A stretch of DNA of 64,000 nucleotides from Streptococcus pseudopneumoniae ATCC BAA-960 = CCUG 49455 (GCF_002087075.1 NZ_MWSM01000018.1:1-64000), one strand, 5' to 3'. Numbered from the stretch's first letter, positions 28,278 through 38,036 are shown. Notes: generated by a model from the letters alone, not told the origin. Numbers and translations: made by a program.

Positions 28278-29627
28278 CTAGTCTTCTACTTCGTCCTCCC
28301 ATACTTCTTCTTTCACTGCATCCTTATCATAAGGGAGCACAATGGTAAAGGTTGAACCCTTGCCGTATTCACTCTTGGCCCAAATAAAGCCCTTATGTTG
28401 TTTGATAATTTCTTTAGCGATAGACAGTCCTAGACCTGTACCACCTTGTGCACGACTTCTAGCACGATCCACACGATAGAAACGGTCAAAGATACGTGGT
28501 AAATCCTGCTTAGGAATCCCTAAACCCTGGTCAGAAATGGATAAAATCATCTGGTCTTCAGTTGTCTTCATTCTGACAGTGATTTTACCCCCATCTGGCG
28601 AATACTTAATAGCATTATTTAAAATATTGTCGACAACCTGTGTCATCTTATCTGTATCAATTTCCATCCAGATAGAATTGATGGGATAATCTCTCACCAA
28701 CTCATATTTTTTTTCCTTTTCCTGTCCTTTCATCTTGTCAAAACGATTGAGGATAAAGGTAATAAAAGCAGTGAAGTTAATCAGTTCCACATCTAGATGA
28801 CTGGTAGCATTATCAATCCGTGAAAGATGAAGGAGGTCCGTCACCATGCGCATCATACGGTTGGTTTCATCAAGAGAAACCTTGATAAAGTCTGGTGCTA
28901 CAGTTTCACACAAAGCTCCCTCATCCAAGGCTTCAAGATAGGATTTCACGCTGGTTAAAGGAGTCCGTAACTCATGGCTAACATTGGAAACAAAGAGTCT
29001 CCGTTCGCGTTCTTCCTTCTCCTGCTCCGTCGTATCATGCAAAACAGCCACCAAACCTGAAATAAAGCCAGACTCTCGACGTATCAAGGCAAAGCGAACT
29101 CGAAGGTTCAAATATTCGCCATTAATATCTTGGGAATCTAGCAACAATTCTGGACTTTGGGTAATCAAATCACGCAATTCATAGTCTTCTTCTATCTTGA
29201 GTACTTCCAAAATGCTTCTATTCAGAACATCTTCCTGAACCAGCCCCAGTTGCTTCTTGGCTGTATCGTTAATCATGATAATCTGCCCCCGACGATTGGT
29301 CGCAAGAACCCCATCTGTCATATAAAACAGAATACTATTTAGCCTCTTACTTTCTTGTTCTAGATTTTCCTGAGTGAGACGAATAACCTCCGACAAGTCA
29401 TTCAAATTATTGGTAATATTGGTGATTTCAGATCCACCTTGCATATCAAGAACCTTGGAATAATCTCCTGCAATCAAATCTTTAACCTTTTGATTGACTT
29501 GCTTCAATCGAATATTATCACGTCTATTCTCCAGTAATAGGAGGGTCACAACAAGGATGAAACCTAACAAAATCAGGATAAAGATAAAATCTCTGGTAAA
29601 AATGGTTTGTTTCAGTAAATCAAGCAT
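28278..29627 (-). CDS. vicK: Sensor histidine kinase VicK/WalK
   Basis: 449-residue membrane kinase of the essential WalRK-type system controlling peptidoglycan hydrolases. As in streptococci generally, it has one N-terminal transmembrane helix (about residues 12-33) and no large extracellular domain. HAMP (about 35-85), PAS (about 95-200), the HisKA motif [11 protein letters not shown] with His218, and a catalytic domain with [22 protein letters not shown] and [12 protein letters not shown] follow. It overlaps vicR by 8 nt. Confidence 0.96.
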   Translation of the reverse strand: MLDLLKQTIFTRDFIFILILLGFILVVTLLLLENRRDNIRLKQVNQKVKDLIAGDYSKVLDMQGGSEITNITNNLNDLSEVIRLTQENLEQESKRLNSILFYMTDGVLATNRRGQIIMINDTAKKQLGLVQEDVLNRSILEVLKIEEDYELRDLITQSPELLLDSQDINGEYLNLRVRFALIRRESGFISGLVAVLHDTTEQEKEERERRLFVSNVSHELRTPLTSVKSYLEALDEGALCETVAPDFIKVSLDETNRMMRMVTDLLHLSRIDNATSHLDVELINFTAFITFILNRFDKMKGQEKEKKYELVRDYPINSIWMEIDTDKMTQVVDNILNNAIKYSPDGGKITVRMKTTEDQMILSISDQGLGIPKQDLPRIFDRFYRVDRARSRAQGGTGLGLSIAKEIIKQHKGFIWAKSEYGKGSTFTIVLPYDKDAVKEEVWEDEVED

Positions 29628-30324
29628 TATTTCTCATGTAATACCCTACACCACGGCGCGTCAAGATATACTCTGGTCGGCTGGGCGTATCTTCAATCTT
29701 CTCACGCAGACGTCGGACAGTCACATCAACCGTACGGACATCACCAAAATAGTCATAACCCCAGACAGTCTCAAGCAAGTGTTCGCGCGTAATGACTTGA
29801 CCTGCATGCGATGCCAAATGATACAAAAGCTCAAATTCACGATGGGTTAAGTCTAGTTCTTCGCCATATTTTTTAGCCACGTAGGCGTCTGGAACAATTT
29901 CTAAATCCCCAATTTGGATAGGTTGAGGTTTACTTTCTGCTTCCTGCCCATCTACTGGCATAGGTTGAGAACGACGCAGAAGAGCTTTAACACGCGCCTG
30001 CAACTCACGATTTGAGAAGGGTTTGGTTACATAGTCATCCGCCCCAAGCTCCAAACCGATAACCTTATCAAATTCGCTGTCTTTAGCCGACAGCATGATA
30101 ATAGGTACACTACTTGTCTTACGAATGGTCTTAGCAACTTCTAAACCATCAATTTCCGGAAGCATCAAATCCAAAATAATAATATCTGGCTGCTCTGCTT
30201 CAAATTGCTCTAGCGCTTCACGACCGTTAAAAGCAGTTACAACTTCGTAACCTTCCTTGGTCATATTAAACTTGATAATATCCGAGATTGGTTTCTCATC
30301 ATCTACAATTAGTATTTTTTTCAT
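29620..30324 (-). CDS. vicR: Response regulator VicR/WalR
   Basis: 234-residue OmpR-family regulator. The start is set at the ATG at 30324 ([11 protein letters not shown]), preceded by AAAAAGGTG; a TATAAT -10 lies about 25 nt upstream. The receiver domain has DDE (8-10), phospho-acceptor Asp52 ([11 protein letters not shown]) and Lys in [10 protein letters not shown]. The winged-helix output domain ends [19 protein letters not shown] and RGVGYYM. Essential in pneumococcus, it controls pcsB and other wall genes. Confidence 0.97.
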   Translation of the reverse strand: MKKILIVDDEKPISDIIKFNMTKEGYEVVTAFNGREALEQFEAEQPDIIILDLMLPEIDGLEVAKTIRKTSSVPIIMLSAKDSEFDKVIGLELGADDYVTKPFSNRELQARVKALLRRSQPMPVDGQEAESKPQPIQIGDLEIVPDAYVAKKYGEELDLTHREFELLYHLASHAGQVITREHLLETVWGYDYFGDVRTVDVTVRRLREKIEDTPSRPEYILTRRGVGYYMRNNA

Positions 30325-30379
30325 ATGTTCACCTTTTTCTCTACTATTATACCAAAAAAATAACAAGAAGACACGATAG

Positions 30380-31555
30380 CTAGTCTTTGTTACTGTCTAA
30401 GTTGGCTTTTGCATAAGCCTGCCAGATTTTTTGTTGGGGTTTGGCAAGTGGGTAATTCTTAAATTCTTCTGGTGAAAGCCAGCGAACTTCCCTATCTGAA
30501 AAATCATGGAAGTCAGTCACCTGACCGGCTACAATTTGAACATGCCACTTGCGATGGCTAAAGACATGCTTGACAGTCTCAAAATAAACATCAAGCCAAG
30601 CAACATCTAGGTCATAGTCCTGCTGGAAACTCTCCTCTGGACTGGGGCCAAAATTCACACTTTCTTCTGCAACCTGATGAAAGAGGTCAAACTGCTCTTC
30701 TTGCGAAAAGTTATCAACTTCTATCAATGGGAAATGCCAAAAACCTGCCAATAGCTTTTCACTTTCATTTTTTTCAAGTAAAAATTGTCCCTGAGTATTT
30801 TTGACCACCAAGGCTTTTAGATAAATGGGAACTGGCTTTTTCTTGGGAGCCTTGATTGGATAACGGTCCATGGTTCCATTCTGATATGCCGCACTAAAGT
30901 CCTTGACTGGGCTTTCTTCAGGTCTGGGATTTACAGGAGACTCAATATCAGACCCCAAGTCCATCAAAGCTTGATTAAAATCACCCGGACGCTCTGGGTC
31001 AATCAAGATTTCCATCATTGCCTGAAAAATTTTGCGATTACTTGGAATCCCAATATCATGGTTGACTTCAAACAGACGCGCCAAGACCCGCATGACATTA
31101 CCATCTACAGCTGGCTCAGGCAAGTTAAAAGCGATACTGGAAATAGCTCCTGCTGTGTAAGGGCCAATCCCTTTCAAACTGGAAATTCCTTCATAGGTAT
31201 TTGGAAATTGGCCACCAAAATCAGTCATAATCTGCTGGGCTGCAGCCTGCATATTGCGTACTCGAGAATAATATCCCAGTCCCTCCCAAGCCTTCAACAA
31301 ACGCTCTTCAGGCGCATTCGCCAAACTTTCGACAGTTGGAAACCAGTCCAGGAATCTTTCGTAGTAAGGGATAACTGTATCCACCCTGGTCTGCTGGAGC
31401 ATAATTTCAGAAACCCAGATATGATAAGGATTTTTACTTCTACGCCAGGGTAAATCTCTTTTGTTTTCATCATACCAACTGAGAAGTTTCTCACGGAAAG
31501 AAATAATCTTCTCCTCTGGCCACATGACAATACCGTATTCTTTCAAATCTAACAT
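30380..31555 (-). CDS. mutY: A/G-specific adenine glycosylase MutY (no iron-sulfur ligands)
   Basis: 391-residue base-excision repair enzyme removing adenine opposite 8-oxoguanine. It has the catalytic glutamate region [17 protein letters not shown], the helix-hairpin-helix [14 protein letters not shown] and the catalytic aspartate in [13 protein letters not shown]-terminal NUDIX-like domain (about 235-380) recognises 8-oxoG. The four cysteines that normally bind a 4Fe-4S cluster after this region are absent: the stretch reads [20 protein letters not shown]. Clusterless MutY proteins are known in some lactic acid bacteria. It sits just upstream of vicR. Confidence 0.94.
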   Translation of the reverse strand: MLDLKEYGIVMWPEEKIISFREKLLSWYDENKRDLPWRRSKNPYHIWVSEIMLQQTRVDTVIPYYERFLDWFPTVESLANAPEERLLKAWEGLGYYSRVRNMQAAAQQIMTDFGGQFPNTYEGISSLKGIGPYTAGAISSIAFNLPEPAVDGNVMRVLARLFEVNHDIGIPSNRKIFQAMMEILIDPERPGDFNQALMDLGSDIESPVNPRPEESPVKDFSAAYQNGTMDRYPIKAPKKKPVPIYLKALVVKNTQGQFLLEKNESEKLLAGFWHFPLIEVDNFSQEEQFDLFHQVAEESVNFGPSPEESFQQDYDLDVAWLDVYFETVKHVFSHRKWHVQIVAGQVTDFHDFSDREVRWLSPEEFKNYPLAKPQQKIWQAYAKANLDSNKD

Positions 31556-31601
31556 ATCTCTAGTATAACACAGAAGGTTTTAACTGTCCTTTTCCTAGTA
31601 T

Positions 31602-31754
31602 TAATACTCTTCGAAAATCTCTTCAAACCACGTCAACGTCGCCTTGCCGTAGGTATGGTTCCTGACTTCGTCAGTCTTATCTGCAACCTCAAAACAGTGT
31701 TTTGAGCAATCTGCGGCTAGTTTCCTAGTTTGCTCTTTGATTTTTATTGAGTAT
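31602..31754. repeat. BOX element (boxA-boxB-boxC)
   Basis: About 153 bp starting TAATACTCTTCGAAAATCTC (boxA), with a CCGTAGGTATGG / CTTCGTCAGTCTTATC boxB-type middle and a CAAAACAGTGTTTTGAGC ... TTTCCTAGTTTGCTCTTTGA boxC end running to GAGTATA. This is the typical dispersed repeat of S. pneumoniae and close relatives. Confidence 0.9.
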
Positions 31755-31756
31755 AA

Positions 31757-31783
31757 AAAGCCTCTTCCCAAGGGAAAGAGGAC
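31757..31783 (-). terminator. Terminator hairpin beside the BOX element
   Basis: On the minus strand CCTCTTTCCC-TT-GGGAAGAGGC is followed by TTTTTA. Confidence 0.7.
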
Positions 31784-31849
31784 TAAATTTTATTGATGAA
31801 CTGCTTGCAGCAAATAAGAAATAGGTAGGGCAAAAATATTTAAACTCAA

Positions 31850-31895
31850 AAAACGCATAATATCCGGTGTTGAAAAACCTTGATATTATGCGCTC
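31850..31895. repeat. SPRITE-like inverted repeat downstream of fhs
   Basis: ACGCATAATATC and GATATTATGCG arms separated by about 17 bases. It shares the AAACGCATAAT motif with the hairpin at 21428-21478. Confidence 0.5.
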
Positions 31896-31970
31896 TATTA
31901 TGGGAAAATTTACTTCATTTTCTCCTGAAATTGAGTTTTTACCCAGTCTCTCAAAGTCAATTTCAATCCA

Positions 31971-33641
31971 CTAGAACAAGCCTAGTACAGTTCCATCGCT
32001 TTCAACATCCATGTTGAGAGCTGCTGGACGTTTTGGAAGACCTGGCATGGTCATAACATCACCAGTTATGGCAACGATGAAGCCTGCACCTAATTTTGGT
32101 ACCAATTCACGAATGGTAATTTCAAAGTTTTCTGGTGCTCCAAGCGCATTTGGATTGTCTGAGAAACTGTATTGAGTTTTAGCCATACAAATTGGCAATT
32201 TGTCCCAACCGTTTTGAACGATTTGAGCGATTTGTGTTTGAGCTTTCTTCTCAAAGTTTACTTTGCTACCACGATAGATTTCAGTGACAATTTTTTCAAT
32301 CTTTTCTTGGACAGAAAGGTCATTATCATACAAACGTTTATAGTTAGCTGGATTTTCAGCGATAGTCTTGACAACCGCTTCAGCAAGTGCTACTCCACCT
32401 TCTGCACCATCAGCCCAGACACTTGCTAGTTCAACTGGCACATCAATAGAAGCACAAAGTTCTTTCAAGGCTGCGATTTCAGCTTCTGTATCAGATACAA
32501 ATTCGTTGATTGCTACAACTGCTGGAATACCGAACTTACGGATGTTCTCAACATGGCGTTTCAAGTTGGCAAAACCGGCACGAACTGCCTCTACGTTTTC
32601 CTCTGTCAAAGCATCTTTAGCCACACCACCATTCATCTTAAGGGCACGAAGGGTTGCGACAATGACAACTGCATCTGGAGATGTTGGCAAGTTTGGTGTC
32701 TTAATATCAAGGAATTTCTCGGCACCAAGGTCTGCACCAAAACCAGCTTCAGTAACTGTGTAATCAGCCAAGTGAAGGGCTGTGCTTGTTGCCAAGACAG
32801 AGTTACATCCGTGAGCGATATTAGCAAATGGACCACCGTGTACAAAGGCAGGTGTACCGTAAATTGTCTGAACCAAGTTTGGCTTAATAGCATCCTTTAA
32901 AATCAATCCTAAGGCACCTTCAACCTGCAAATCACCTACAGAAACAGGCGTACGGTCATAGCGATAACCAATAACGATATTGGACAAACGACGTTTCAAG
33001 TCCTCGATGTCCGTTGCCAAGCAAAGAATGGCCATGATTTCAGAAGCAACTGTAATGTCAAATCCATCCTCACGTGGAATACCGTTTAGAGGGCCACCAA
33101 GTCCAACAGTTACATGACGAAGGGCGCGATCATTCAAGTCCACAACGCGTTTCCAGAGGATACGACGTTGGTCAATTCCCAACTCATTCCCTTGATGTAA
33201 GTGGTTGTCAATCAAGGCAGAAAGAGCATTGTTGGCAGTCGTAATGGCATGCATGTCTCCAGTAAAGTGAAGGTTGATGTCTTCCATTGGTAGAACTTGA
33301 GCATAACCACCGCCAGCAGCACCCCCCTTGATCCCCATGACTGGACCAAGAGACGGTTCGCGGATAGCAATCATGGTTTTCTTGCCAATCTTGTTCAAGG
33401 CATCCGCAAGACCAATGGTAATAGTTGATTTTCCTTCACCTGCAGGTGTTGGATTGATGGCAGTAACCAAAATCAATTTCCCAACTGGATTGCTCTCAAC
33501 TGCACGAATTTTATCAAAGCTAAGCTTAGCCTTGTACTTTCCATACAACTCCAAATCATCGTAAGAAATACCAAGTTTCTCTACAACATCAACGATTGGC
33601 TTCAACTCAATACTCTGTGCGATTTCAATATCTGTTTTCAT
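31971..33641 (-). CDS. fhs: Formate-tetrahydrofolate ligase
   Basis: 556-residue ATP-dependent ligase producing 10-formyltetrahydrofolate for purine and initiator-tRNA formylation. The P-loop-like motif is [19 protein letters not shown] (about residues 64-82). Other conserved stretches are [22 protein letters not shown] (split across the folate/nucleotide site) and the C-terminal [17 protein letters not shown]. Full length. It is monocistronic between the SPRITE/BOX cluster and the divergent coaB gene. Confidence 0.97.
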   Translation of the reverse strand: MKTDIEIAQSIELKPIVDVVEKLGISYDDLELYGKYKAKLSFDKIRAVESNPVGKLILVTAINPTPAGEGKSTITIGLADALNKIGKKTMIAIREPSLGPVMGIKGGAAGGGYAQVLPMEDINLHFTGDMHAITTANNALSALIDNHLHQGNELGIDQRRILWKRVVDLNDRALRHVTVGLGGPLNGIPREDGFDITVASEIMAILCLATDIEDLKRRLSNIVIGYRYDRTPVSVGDLQVEGALGLILKDAIKPNLVQTIYGTPAFVHGGPFANIAHGCNSVLATSTALHLADYTVTEAGFGADLGAEKFLDIKTPNLPTSPDAVVIVATLRALKMNGGVAKDALTEENVEAVRAGFANLKRHVENIRKFGIPAVVAINEFVSDTEAEIAALKELCASIDVPVELASVWADGAEGGVALAEAVVKTIAENPANYKRLYDNDLSVQEKIEKIVTEIYRGSKVNFEKKAQTQIAQIVQNGWDKLPICMAKTQYSFSDNPNALGAPENFEITIRELVPKLGAGFIVAITGDVMTMPGLPKRPAALNMDVESDGTVLGLF

Positions 33642-33780
33642 TCAAAACTCCTCTAACCTCTTATATGATAATTCATTATATCACAAAACAAGATTTTTAA
33701 CATCCTCAAACTCTCTAAACGTTCGTAAATATCCATTTTTTTAAGATTTTTAGAGCCCTTTCTTAAATTTTATATGGCTT

Positions 33781-33797
33781 TATAGTTTGAAACTATA
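33781..33797. repeat. 17-bp inverted repeat upstream of coaB
   Basis: TATAGTTT-G-AAACTATA, a perfect inverted repeat 39 bp upstream of the coaB -35 hexamer in the fhs-coaB divergent intergenic region. It could be an operator or chance AT-rich symmetry. Confidence 0.4.
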
Positions 33798-33835
33798 GTA
33801 AATATTCGTTTCTACCAAAAATTTATCACTTTCAT

Positions 33836-33864
33836 TTTACTTACCGTTTATTTTTGTGTACAAT
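33836..33864 (+). promoter_or_regulatory. coaB promoter giving a probably leaderless mRNA
   Basis: TTTACT (33836-33841), a 17-nt spacer and TACAAT (33859-33864). Only six bases separate the -10 from the coaB ATG at 33871, and no ribosome site is present, so transcription should start at or next to the start codon. Confidence 0.6.
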
Positions 33865-33870
33865 AGTGCT

Positions 33871-34560
33871 ATGAAAATTTTAGTTACATCGGGCGGTACC
33901 AGCGAAGCTATCGATAGCGTCCGCTCTATCACTAACCATTCTACAGGTCGCTTGGGCAAAATCATCACAGAGACTTTGCTTGCTTCAGGACATGAAGTTT
34001 GTTTAATGACGACAAAACGAGCTTTGAAGCCAAAAGCCCATCCCAACCTAAGCATTCAAGAAATTAACAATACAAACGACCTTCTCCTTGAAATGCAAGA
34101 ACGTATTCAGGATTATCAGGTCTTGATTCACTCAATGGCCGTATCTGACTACACTCCTGTTTATATGACAGGGCTTGAGGAAGTTCAGGCTAGCTCCAAT
34201 CTAAAAGAATTTTTAAGCAAGCAGAATCATCAGGCCAAGATTTCTTCAACTGATGAGGTTCAGGTTTTGTTCCTTAAAAAGACACCCAAAATCATATCCC
34301 TAGTCAAGGAATGGAATCCTACTATTCATCTGATTGGTTTCAAACTGCTGGTTGATGTTACCGAAGATCATCTGGTTGACATTGCACGAAAAAGTCTTAT
34401 CAAGAATCAAGCAGATTTAATCATCGCGAATGACCTGACTCAAATTTCAGCAGATCAGCACCGAGCTATCTTTGTCGAAAAAGATCAGCTTCAAACAGCC
34501 CAGACTAAAGAAGAAATTGCAGAACTCCTCCTTGAAAAAATTCAAGCCTATCATTCATAG
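33871..34560 (+). CDS. coaB: Phosphopantothenate-cysteine ligase
   Basis: 229-residue CoaB, encoded separately from CoaC as usual in streptococci rather than as the CoaBC fusion. It joins cysteine to 4'-phosphopantothenate in coenzyme A synthesis, typically with CTP. MKILVTSGGTSEAIDSVRSI, with NHSTGRLGKI, is the conserved nucleotide-binding start. HSMAVSDYTP and IGFKLLVDVTEDHL are further family motifs, and IIANDLTQI follows near the end. The start is the ATG at 33871. coaC follows after 11 bp. Confidence 0.95.
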   Translation: MKILVTSGGTSEAIDSVRSITNHSTGRLGKIITETLLASGHEVCLMTTKRALKPKAHPNLSIQEINNTNDLLLEMQERIQDYQVLIHSMAVSDYTPVYMTGLEEVQASSNLKEFLSKQNHQAKISSTDEVQVLFLKKTPKIISLVKEWNPTIHLIGFKLLVDVTEDHLVDIARKSLIKNQADLIIANDLTQISADQHRAIFVEKDQLQTAQTKEEIAELLLEKIQAYHS

Positions 34561-34571
34561 AAAGGAAAGCT

Positions 34572-35123
34572 ATGGCAAACATTCTCTTGGCTGTAACGGG
34601 CTCAATCGCCTCTTACAAGTCGGCAGATTTAGTCAGTTCTCTAAAAAAACAGGGTCATCAAGTCACTGTCTTAATGACTCAGGCTGCTACAGAGTTTATC
34701 CAACCTTTAACACTACAGGTCTTATCGCAGAATCCTGTCCACTTGGATGTTATGAAGGAACCCTATCCTGATCAAGTCAATCATATCGAACTTGGAAAAA
34801 AGGCGGATTTATTTATCGTGGCCCCTGCAACTGCTAACACTATTGCAAAACTAGCCCACGGCTTTGCGGATAACATGGTAACCTGTACAGCTCTAGCCCT
34901 GCCCAGTCATATTCCCAAACTCATCGCACCAGCTATGAATACAAAAATGTATGACCATCCAGCAACTCAGGCTAATCTGAAAACATTAGAAGCCTACGGC
35001 TATCAGCTGATTGCTCCTAAGGAATCCCTACTAGCTTGTGGCGACCATGGACGAGGAGCTTTAGCCGACCTCACAATTATTTTAGAAAGAATAAAGGAAA
35101 CTCTCGATGAAAAAACGCTCTAA
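34572..35123 (+). CDS. coaC: Phosphopantothenoylcysteine decarboxylase
   Basis: 183-residue flavoprotein that decarboxylates phosphopantothenoylcysteine, the step after CoaB. The FMN-binding start is ILLAVTGSIASYKSADLV, the active-site histidine lies in NHIELGKKADLFIVAPATAN, and the PXMNXXMW-type motif reads APAMNTKMYDHPA (Tyr in place of Trp). The ribosome site is AAAGGAAAG. The 3' end overlaps the next gene by 17 nt, giving a coaB-coaC-transporter operon. Confidence 0.96.
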   Translation: MANILLAVTGSIASYKSADLVSSLKKQGHQVTVLMTQAATEFIQPLTLQVLSQNPVHLDVMKEPYPDQVNHIELGKKADLFIVAPATANTIAKLAHGFADNMVTCTALALPSHIPKLIAPAMNTKMYDHPATQANLKTLEAYGYQLIAPKESLLACGDHGRGALADLTIILERIKETLDEKTL

Positions 35124-35670
35124 TATTGCACCCATTGCTATCTTTTTTGCTACCATGCTCGTGATACACTTTCTGAGCTCACTTATCTTTAACCTTTTTC
35201 CATTTCCAATCAAACCGACCATTGTTCATATTCCTGTCATTATTGCCAGCATTATTTATGGTCCACGAGTTGGGGTTACACTTGGATTTTTGATGGGGCT
35301 ACTTAGCTTGACGGTTAACACGATTACGATTCTACCGACAAGCTACCTCTTCTCTCCCTTCGTACCAAATGGGAACATCTACTCAGCTATCATTGCCATT
35401 GTCCCACGTATTTTGATTGGTTTAACTCCTTACTTAGTCTATAAACTGATGAAAAACAAGACTGGTCTGATTTTAGCTGGGGCTCTTGGTTCCTTGACAA
35501 ATACTATCTTTGTCCTTGGAGGAATCTTCTTCCTATTTGGAAATGTTTATAATGGAAATATCCAACTTCTTCTGGCAACCGTTATCTCAACAAATTCAAT
35601 TGCTGAATTGGTCATTTCTGCAATTCTAACCCTAGCCATTGTTCCACGACTACAAACCTTGAAAAAATAA
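35107..35670 (+). CDS. ECF transporter S component, likely for pantothenate or a CoA precursor
   Basis: 187-residue hydrophobic protein with about six membrane segments (for example AIFFATMLVIHFLSSLIF, IPVIIASIIYGPRVGVTLGF and ALGSLTNTIFVLGGIFFLFG). Size and the small-residue-rich helices fit substrate-binding subunits of energy-coupling-factor vitamin transporters, which share ECF ATPases encoded elsewhere. Overlap with coaC suggests a substrate linked to CoA synthesis, pantothenate being most likely. The specificity is inferred from context only. Confidence 0.8.
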   Translation: MKKRSNIAPIAIFFATMLVIHFLSSLIFNLFPFPIKPTIVHIPVIIASIIYGPRVGVTLGFLMGLLSLTVNTITILPTSYLFSPFVPNGNIYSAIIAIVPRILIGLTPYLVYKLMKNKTGLILAGALGSLTNTIFVLGGIFFLFGNVYNGNIQLLLATVISTNSIAELVISAILTLAIVPRLQTLKK

Positions 35671-35671
35671 A

Positions 35672-35707
35672 AACAATCTCCGCTTTCAAACCTGAAGGTG
35701 GAGATTT
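35672..35707 (+). terminator. Terminator of the coaBC operon
   Basis: AATCTCC-(18 bases)-GGAGATT followed by TTGCT, just past the transporter stop. Confidence 0.6.
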
Positions 35708-35750
35708 TGCTCTATACAGTTTCTTTTCAGTGAAATCTTTACCAATATTT

Positions 35751-35867
35751 ATACTCAATGAAAATCAAAAAGTAAACTAGGAAGCTAGCCGCAGGTTGCT
35801 CAAAACACGGTTTTGAGATTGCAGATGGAAGCTGACGTAGTTTGAAGAGGTTTTCGAAGAGTATTAA
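35751..35867. repeat. BOX element (boxA-boxC, no boxB)
   Basis: ATACTCAATGAAAATCAAA ... ACTAGGAAGCTAGCCGCAGG, CAAAACACGGTTTTGAG and GTTTGAAGAGGTTTTCGAAG to AGTATTAA. It is inverted relative to the BOX at 31602. Confidence 0.9.
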
Positions 35868-35925
35868 CTTAAAAACAACCTATAAACCTAAGTAAATCCT
35901 TGCTTTATTGTCTATTTTATTGTAC

Positions 35926-35939
35926 TATACTAGTGTATA
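35926..35939. promoter_or_regulatory. Inverted repeat in the niaX upstream region
   Basis: TATAC-TAGT-GTATA, 21 bp before the niaX start and next to its AAAAAGGAG ribosome site. It is a candidate NiaR operator, because the repressor gene is the second gene of this operon. Confidence 0.4.
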
Positions 35940-35960
35940 TACAATAAAAAGGAGATTCTT

Positions 35961-36488
35961 ATGAATACACGGAAAAAGACACAATTTATGACAATGACTG
36001 CCCTCTTAACAGCTATTGCGATTTTGATTCCAATTGTTATGCCTTTCAAGATCGTCATTCCACCTGCTTCTTACACTTTGGGAAGCCACATCGCTATTTT
36101 TATCGCTATGTTCTTGTCGCCCTTAATGGCTGTTTTTGTCATCCTAGCCTCTAGTTTTGGATTCTTGATGGCTGGCTACCCCATGGTTATCGTATTTCGA
36201 GCTTTTTCCCATATCTTTTTTGGGACTTTGGGGGCTCTTTACCTACAAAAATTCCCCGATACCCTAGATAAACCAAAATCTTCCTGGATTTTCAACTTTG
36301 TTTTGGCTGTTGTTCATGCCCTTGCTGAAGTATTGGCCTGTGTCGTTTTTTACGCAACTTCTGGTACCAATGTAGAAAATATGTTTTATGTTCTATTTGT
36401 ACTAGTTGGATTTGGTACAATTATCCATAGTATGGTAGACTATACATTAGCACTAGCTGTCTATAAAGTGCTTCGAAAACGCCGTTAA
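35961..36488 (+). CDS. niaX: Niacin ECF transporter S component NiaX
   Basis: 175-residue membrane protein with five or six helices (MTMTALLTAIAILIPIVMPF, then IAIFIAMFLSPLMAVFVILA and others). The GSHIAIFIAMFLSPLMAV and RAFSHIFFGTLGALY segments are characteristic of the niacin-specific S component that I know as NiaX. The assignment is strengthened by the immediately following niaR gene. It uses shared ECF ATPase and T subunits encoded elsewhere. The ribosome site is AAAGGAG. Confidence 0.85.
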   Translation: MNTRKKTQFMTMTALLTAIAILIPIVMPFKIVIPPASYTLGSHIAIFIAMFLSPLMAVFVILASSFGFLMAGYPMVIVFRAFSHIFFGTLGALYLQKFPDTLDKPKSSWIFNFVLAVVHALAEVLACVVFYATSGTNVENMFYVLFVLVGFGTIIHSMVDYTLALAVYKVLRKRR

Positions 36489-36499
36489 AAGGAAGAACT

Positions 36500-37015
36500 A
36501 TGACAAAAGATCGCAAACAAGCCCTGCTCCAACTCTTGAAAGAAGCTCCTAAAGCCCTCAATGGCCAAAGATTAGCTGAGCACTTTCATGTCACTCGACA
36601 AGTTATTGTTCAAGATATTGCAATTTTAAGAGCTGATGGATCTCCAATTCTATCTACCAATCGTGGTTATATCTATAAAGATGCTAATGCAAATACTTAT
36701 CATCACAAATTATTTAAGGTCAAGCATGAAGTTGAAGAAATTGGACGAGAATTACTTGCTATCGTAGATAATGGTGGTCGCGTTCAAAATATCTTGATTG
36801 ATCATCCTGTTTATGGAGAGATTGAAACCTTACTAAAACTGACCTGTCGCCGCGACGTGCAACATTTTCTAGAACAAGTTGAACGTTCTGACTTTAAGCC
36901 AATTTCTGAGTTAACAGATGGTATTCATTATCACCTAGTTGAAGCCGAGACACAACAAGACCTCCACTATATCGAGGAGGCCTTGAATCAGCTAGGTTAT
37001 TTAGTAAAAGACTAG
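36500..37015 (+). CDS. niaR: Niacin-responsive repressor NiaR
   Basis: 171-residue regulator. Residues 1-60 form an HTH_11-type winged helix (LNGQRLAEHFHVTRQVIVQDIAILR), and residues 70-165 are a 3H domain named for its three histidines, which bind metal and nicotinate. Candidate histidines appear in DHPVYGEI, VQHFLEQ and the IHYHLVEA stretch. NiaR represses NAD-precursor uptake when niacin is plentiful, so it probably controls niaX. It lies 11 bp after niaX and its end overlaps the convergent mutX stop. Confidence 0.9.
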   Translation: MTKDRKQALLQLLKEAPKALNGQRLAEHFHVTRQVIVQDIAILRADGSPILSTNRGYIYKDANANTYHHKLFKVKHEVEEIGRELLAIVDNGGRVQNILIDHPVYGEIETLLKLTCRRDVQHFLEQVERSDFKPISELTDGIHYHLVEAETQQDLHYIEEALNQLGYLVKD

Positions 37016-37479
37016 AAAATTTTCTTTTCCCAATCATCTTCTGTACGATGACGGTAGAAAAACTCCGACTTGTCCGGAGCTTCCATCATTTCCATCAATG
37101 GTAGCATATCATAGGCCAGATCCAAGTTTGGAATCTGGTCTTTTTGCACCCAAGAAACTTCTCCCTCTTCTGAAGATTGAAGGGTACCAGAGAACTCAGT
37201 TGCCTTATAACAAACGACAATGTAGCGCCCGCCTGTATCTAGTGGCCAGTTCTTGATACCGACCAGTTGAGGATTTTGGATAGTCAATCCTGTTTCTTCG
37301 TAGATTTCACGAATGACAGACTCCGCGAAAGACTCGCCATTTTCTACATGGCCTCCTGGAAAGGCATAACCAGACCAGCGATTGGTTTCAGGAGAGCGAT
37401 ACTGCATCACCACGCGCTGAGTTTCTAAGTCTTCAATCAGACAAATGTTTGTTAAAATCGTTAATTGGGAACGGGACAT
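37012..37479 (-). CDS. mutX: 8-oxo-dGTP diphosphatase MutX (NUDIX)
   Basis: 155-residue NUDIX hydrolase. The Nudix box runs from GGHVENGESF through REIYEETGLTI (G-x5-E-x7-REUXEE-x-GU), at about residues 42-64. It closely resembles the MutX protein of pneumococcus, which removes 8-oxo-dGTP from the nucleotide pool and so complements MutY, encoded at 30380-31555. It is convergent with niaR (4-nt overlap of the 3' ends). Confidence 0.92.
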   Translation of the reverse strand: MSRSQLTILTNICLIEDLETQRVVMQYRSPETNRWSGYAFPGGHVENGESFAESVIREIYEETGLTIQNPQLVGIKNWPLDTGGRYIVVCYKATEFSGTLQSSEEGEVSWVQKDQIPNLDLAYDMLPLMEMMEAPDKSEFFYRHRTEDDWEKKIF

Positions 37480-37547
37480 AAATTTACTCGCTTTCTAAGT
37501 TATTAAATTTTCAGACTTGGTACCATATTAGCTTTTACTTTTGAGAA

Positions 37548-38036
37548 TTATTTAGAATAGAATACCATCCGTTTTTCCTTCATAGGCTTTCCAAGTTCAA
37601 GTATTTTTTCTTGTCCATCAAAAGTAAAACCCATTTTTTGATAGAAAGCAATGGCTCGCTTGTTATCTTTCAATACCCATAAGAAAATTTCAGAAAAATG
37701 ATTAAGAGCAGTCAAAGCCGCTTTCATTAACTTTTGTGCTATGCCTTTTCCGTAATAGTCTTTTAAAACATAGAAAGCAATAATTTCACCAGCTTGAATA
37801 GTCTCATCACGAAAGTTACCATAACTGATAAAACCAACTACCTTCAGATCATCTATCGCAATCAATGTATTTTCTGGATACTTTTGACTAAAGAGTCGAC
37901 ATCTTTCTAATGTCATTGTCTCCTGAAATTCTGCAGGCAAAAGGTCATCATAAGCCTCTCTCCACGTTTGCCAGTGAACGAGGGATTTACCTTCTATCTC
38001 TTCAGGAGTTTCCATTGATTTGATAATAACCGTCAT
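37548..38036 (-). CDS. GNAT family N-acetyltransferase
   Basis: 162-residue acetyltransferase. The acetyl-CoA pyrophosphate-binding motif is YGKGIAQKLMKAAL (about residues 95-108), preceded by the beta-strand GEIIAFYVLKDYY and followed by IFLWVLKDNKRAIAFYQKMGF. A GGGAG ribosome site 8 nt before the ATG at 38036 supports this start, which overlaps the upstream acetyltransferase gene by 35 nt. The substrate is unknown. Confidence 0.88.
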   Translation of the reverse strand: MTVIIKSMETPEEIEGKSLVHWQTWREAYDDLLPAEFQETMTLERCRLFSQKYPENTLIAIDDLKVVGFISYGNFRDETIQAGEIIAFYVLKDYYGKGIAQKLMKAALTALNHFSEIFLWVLKDNKRAIAFYQKMGFTFDGQEKILELGKPMKEKRMVFYSK

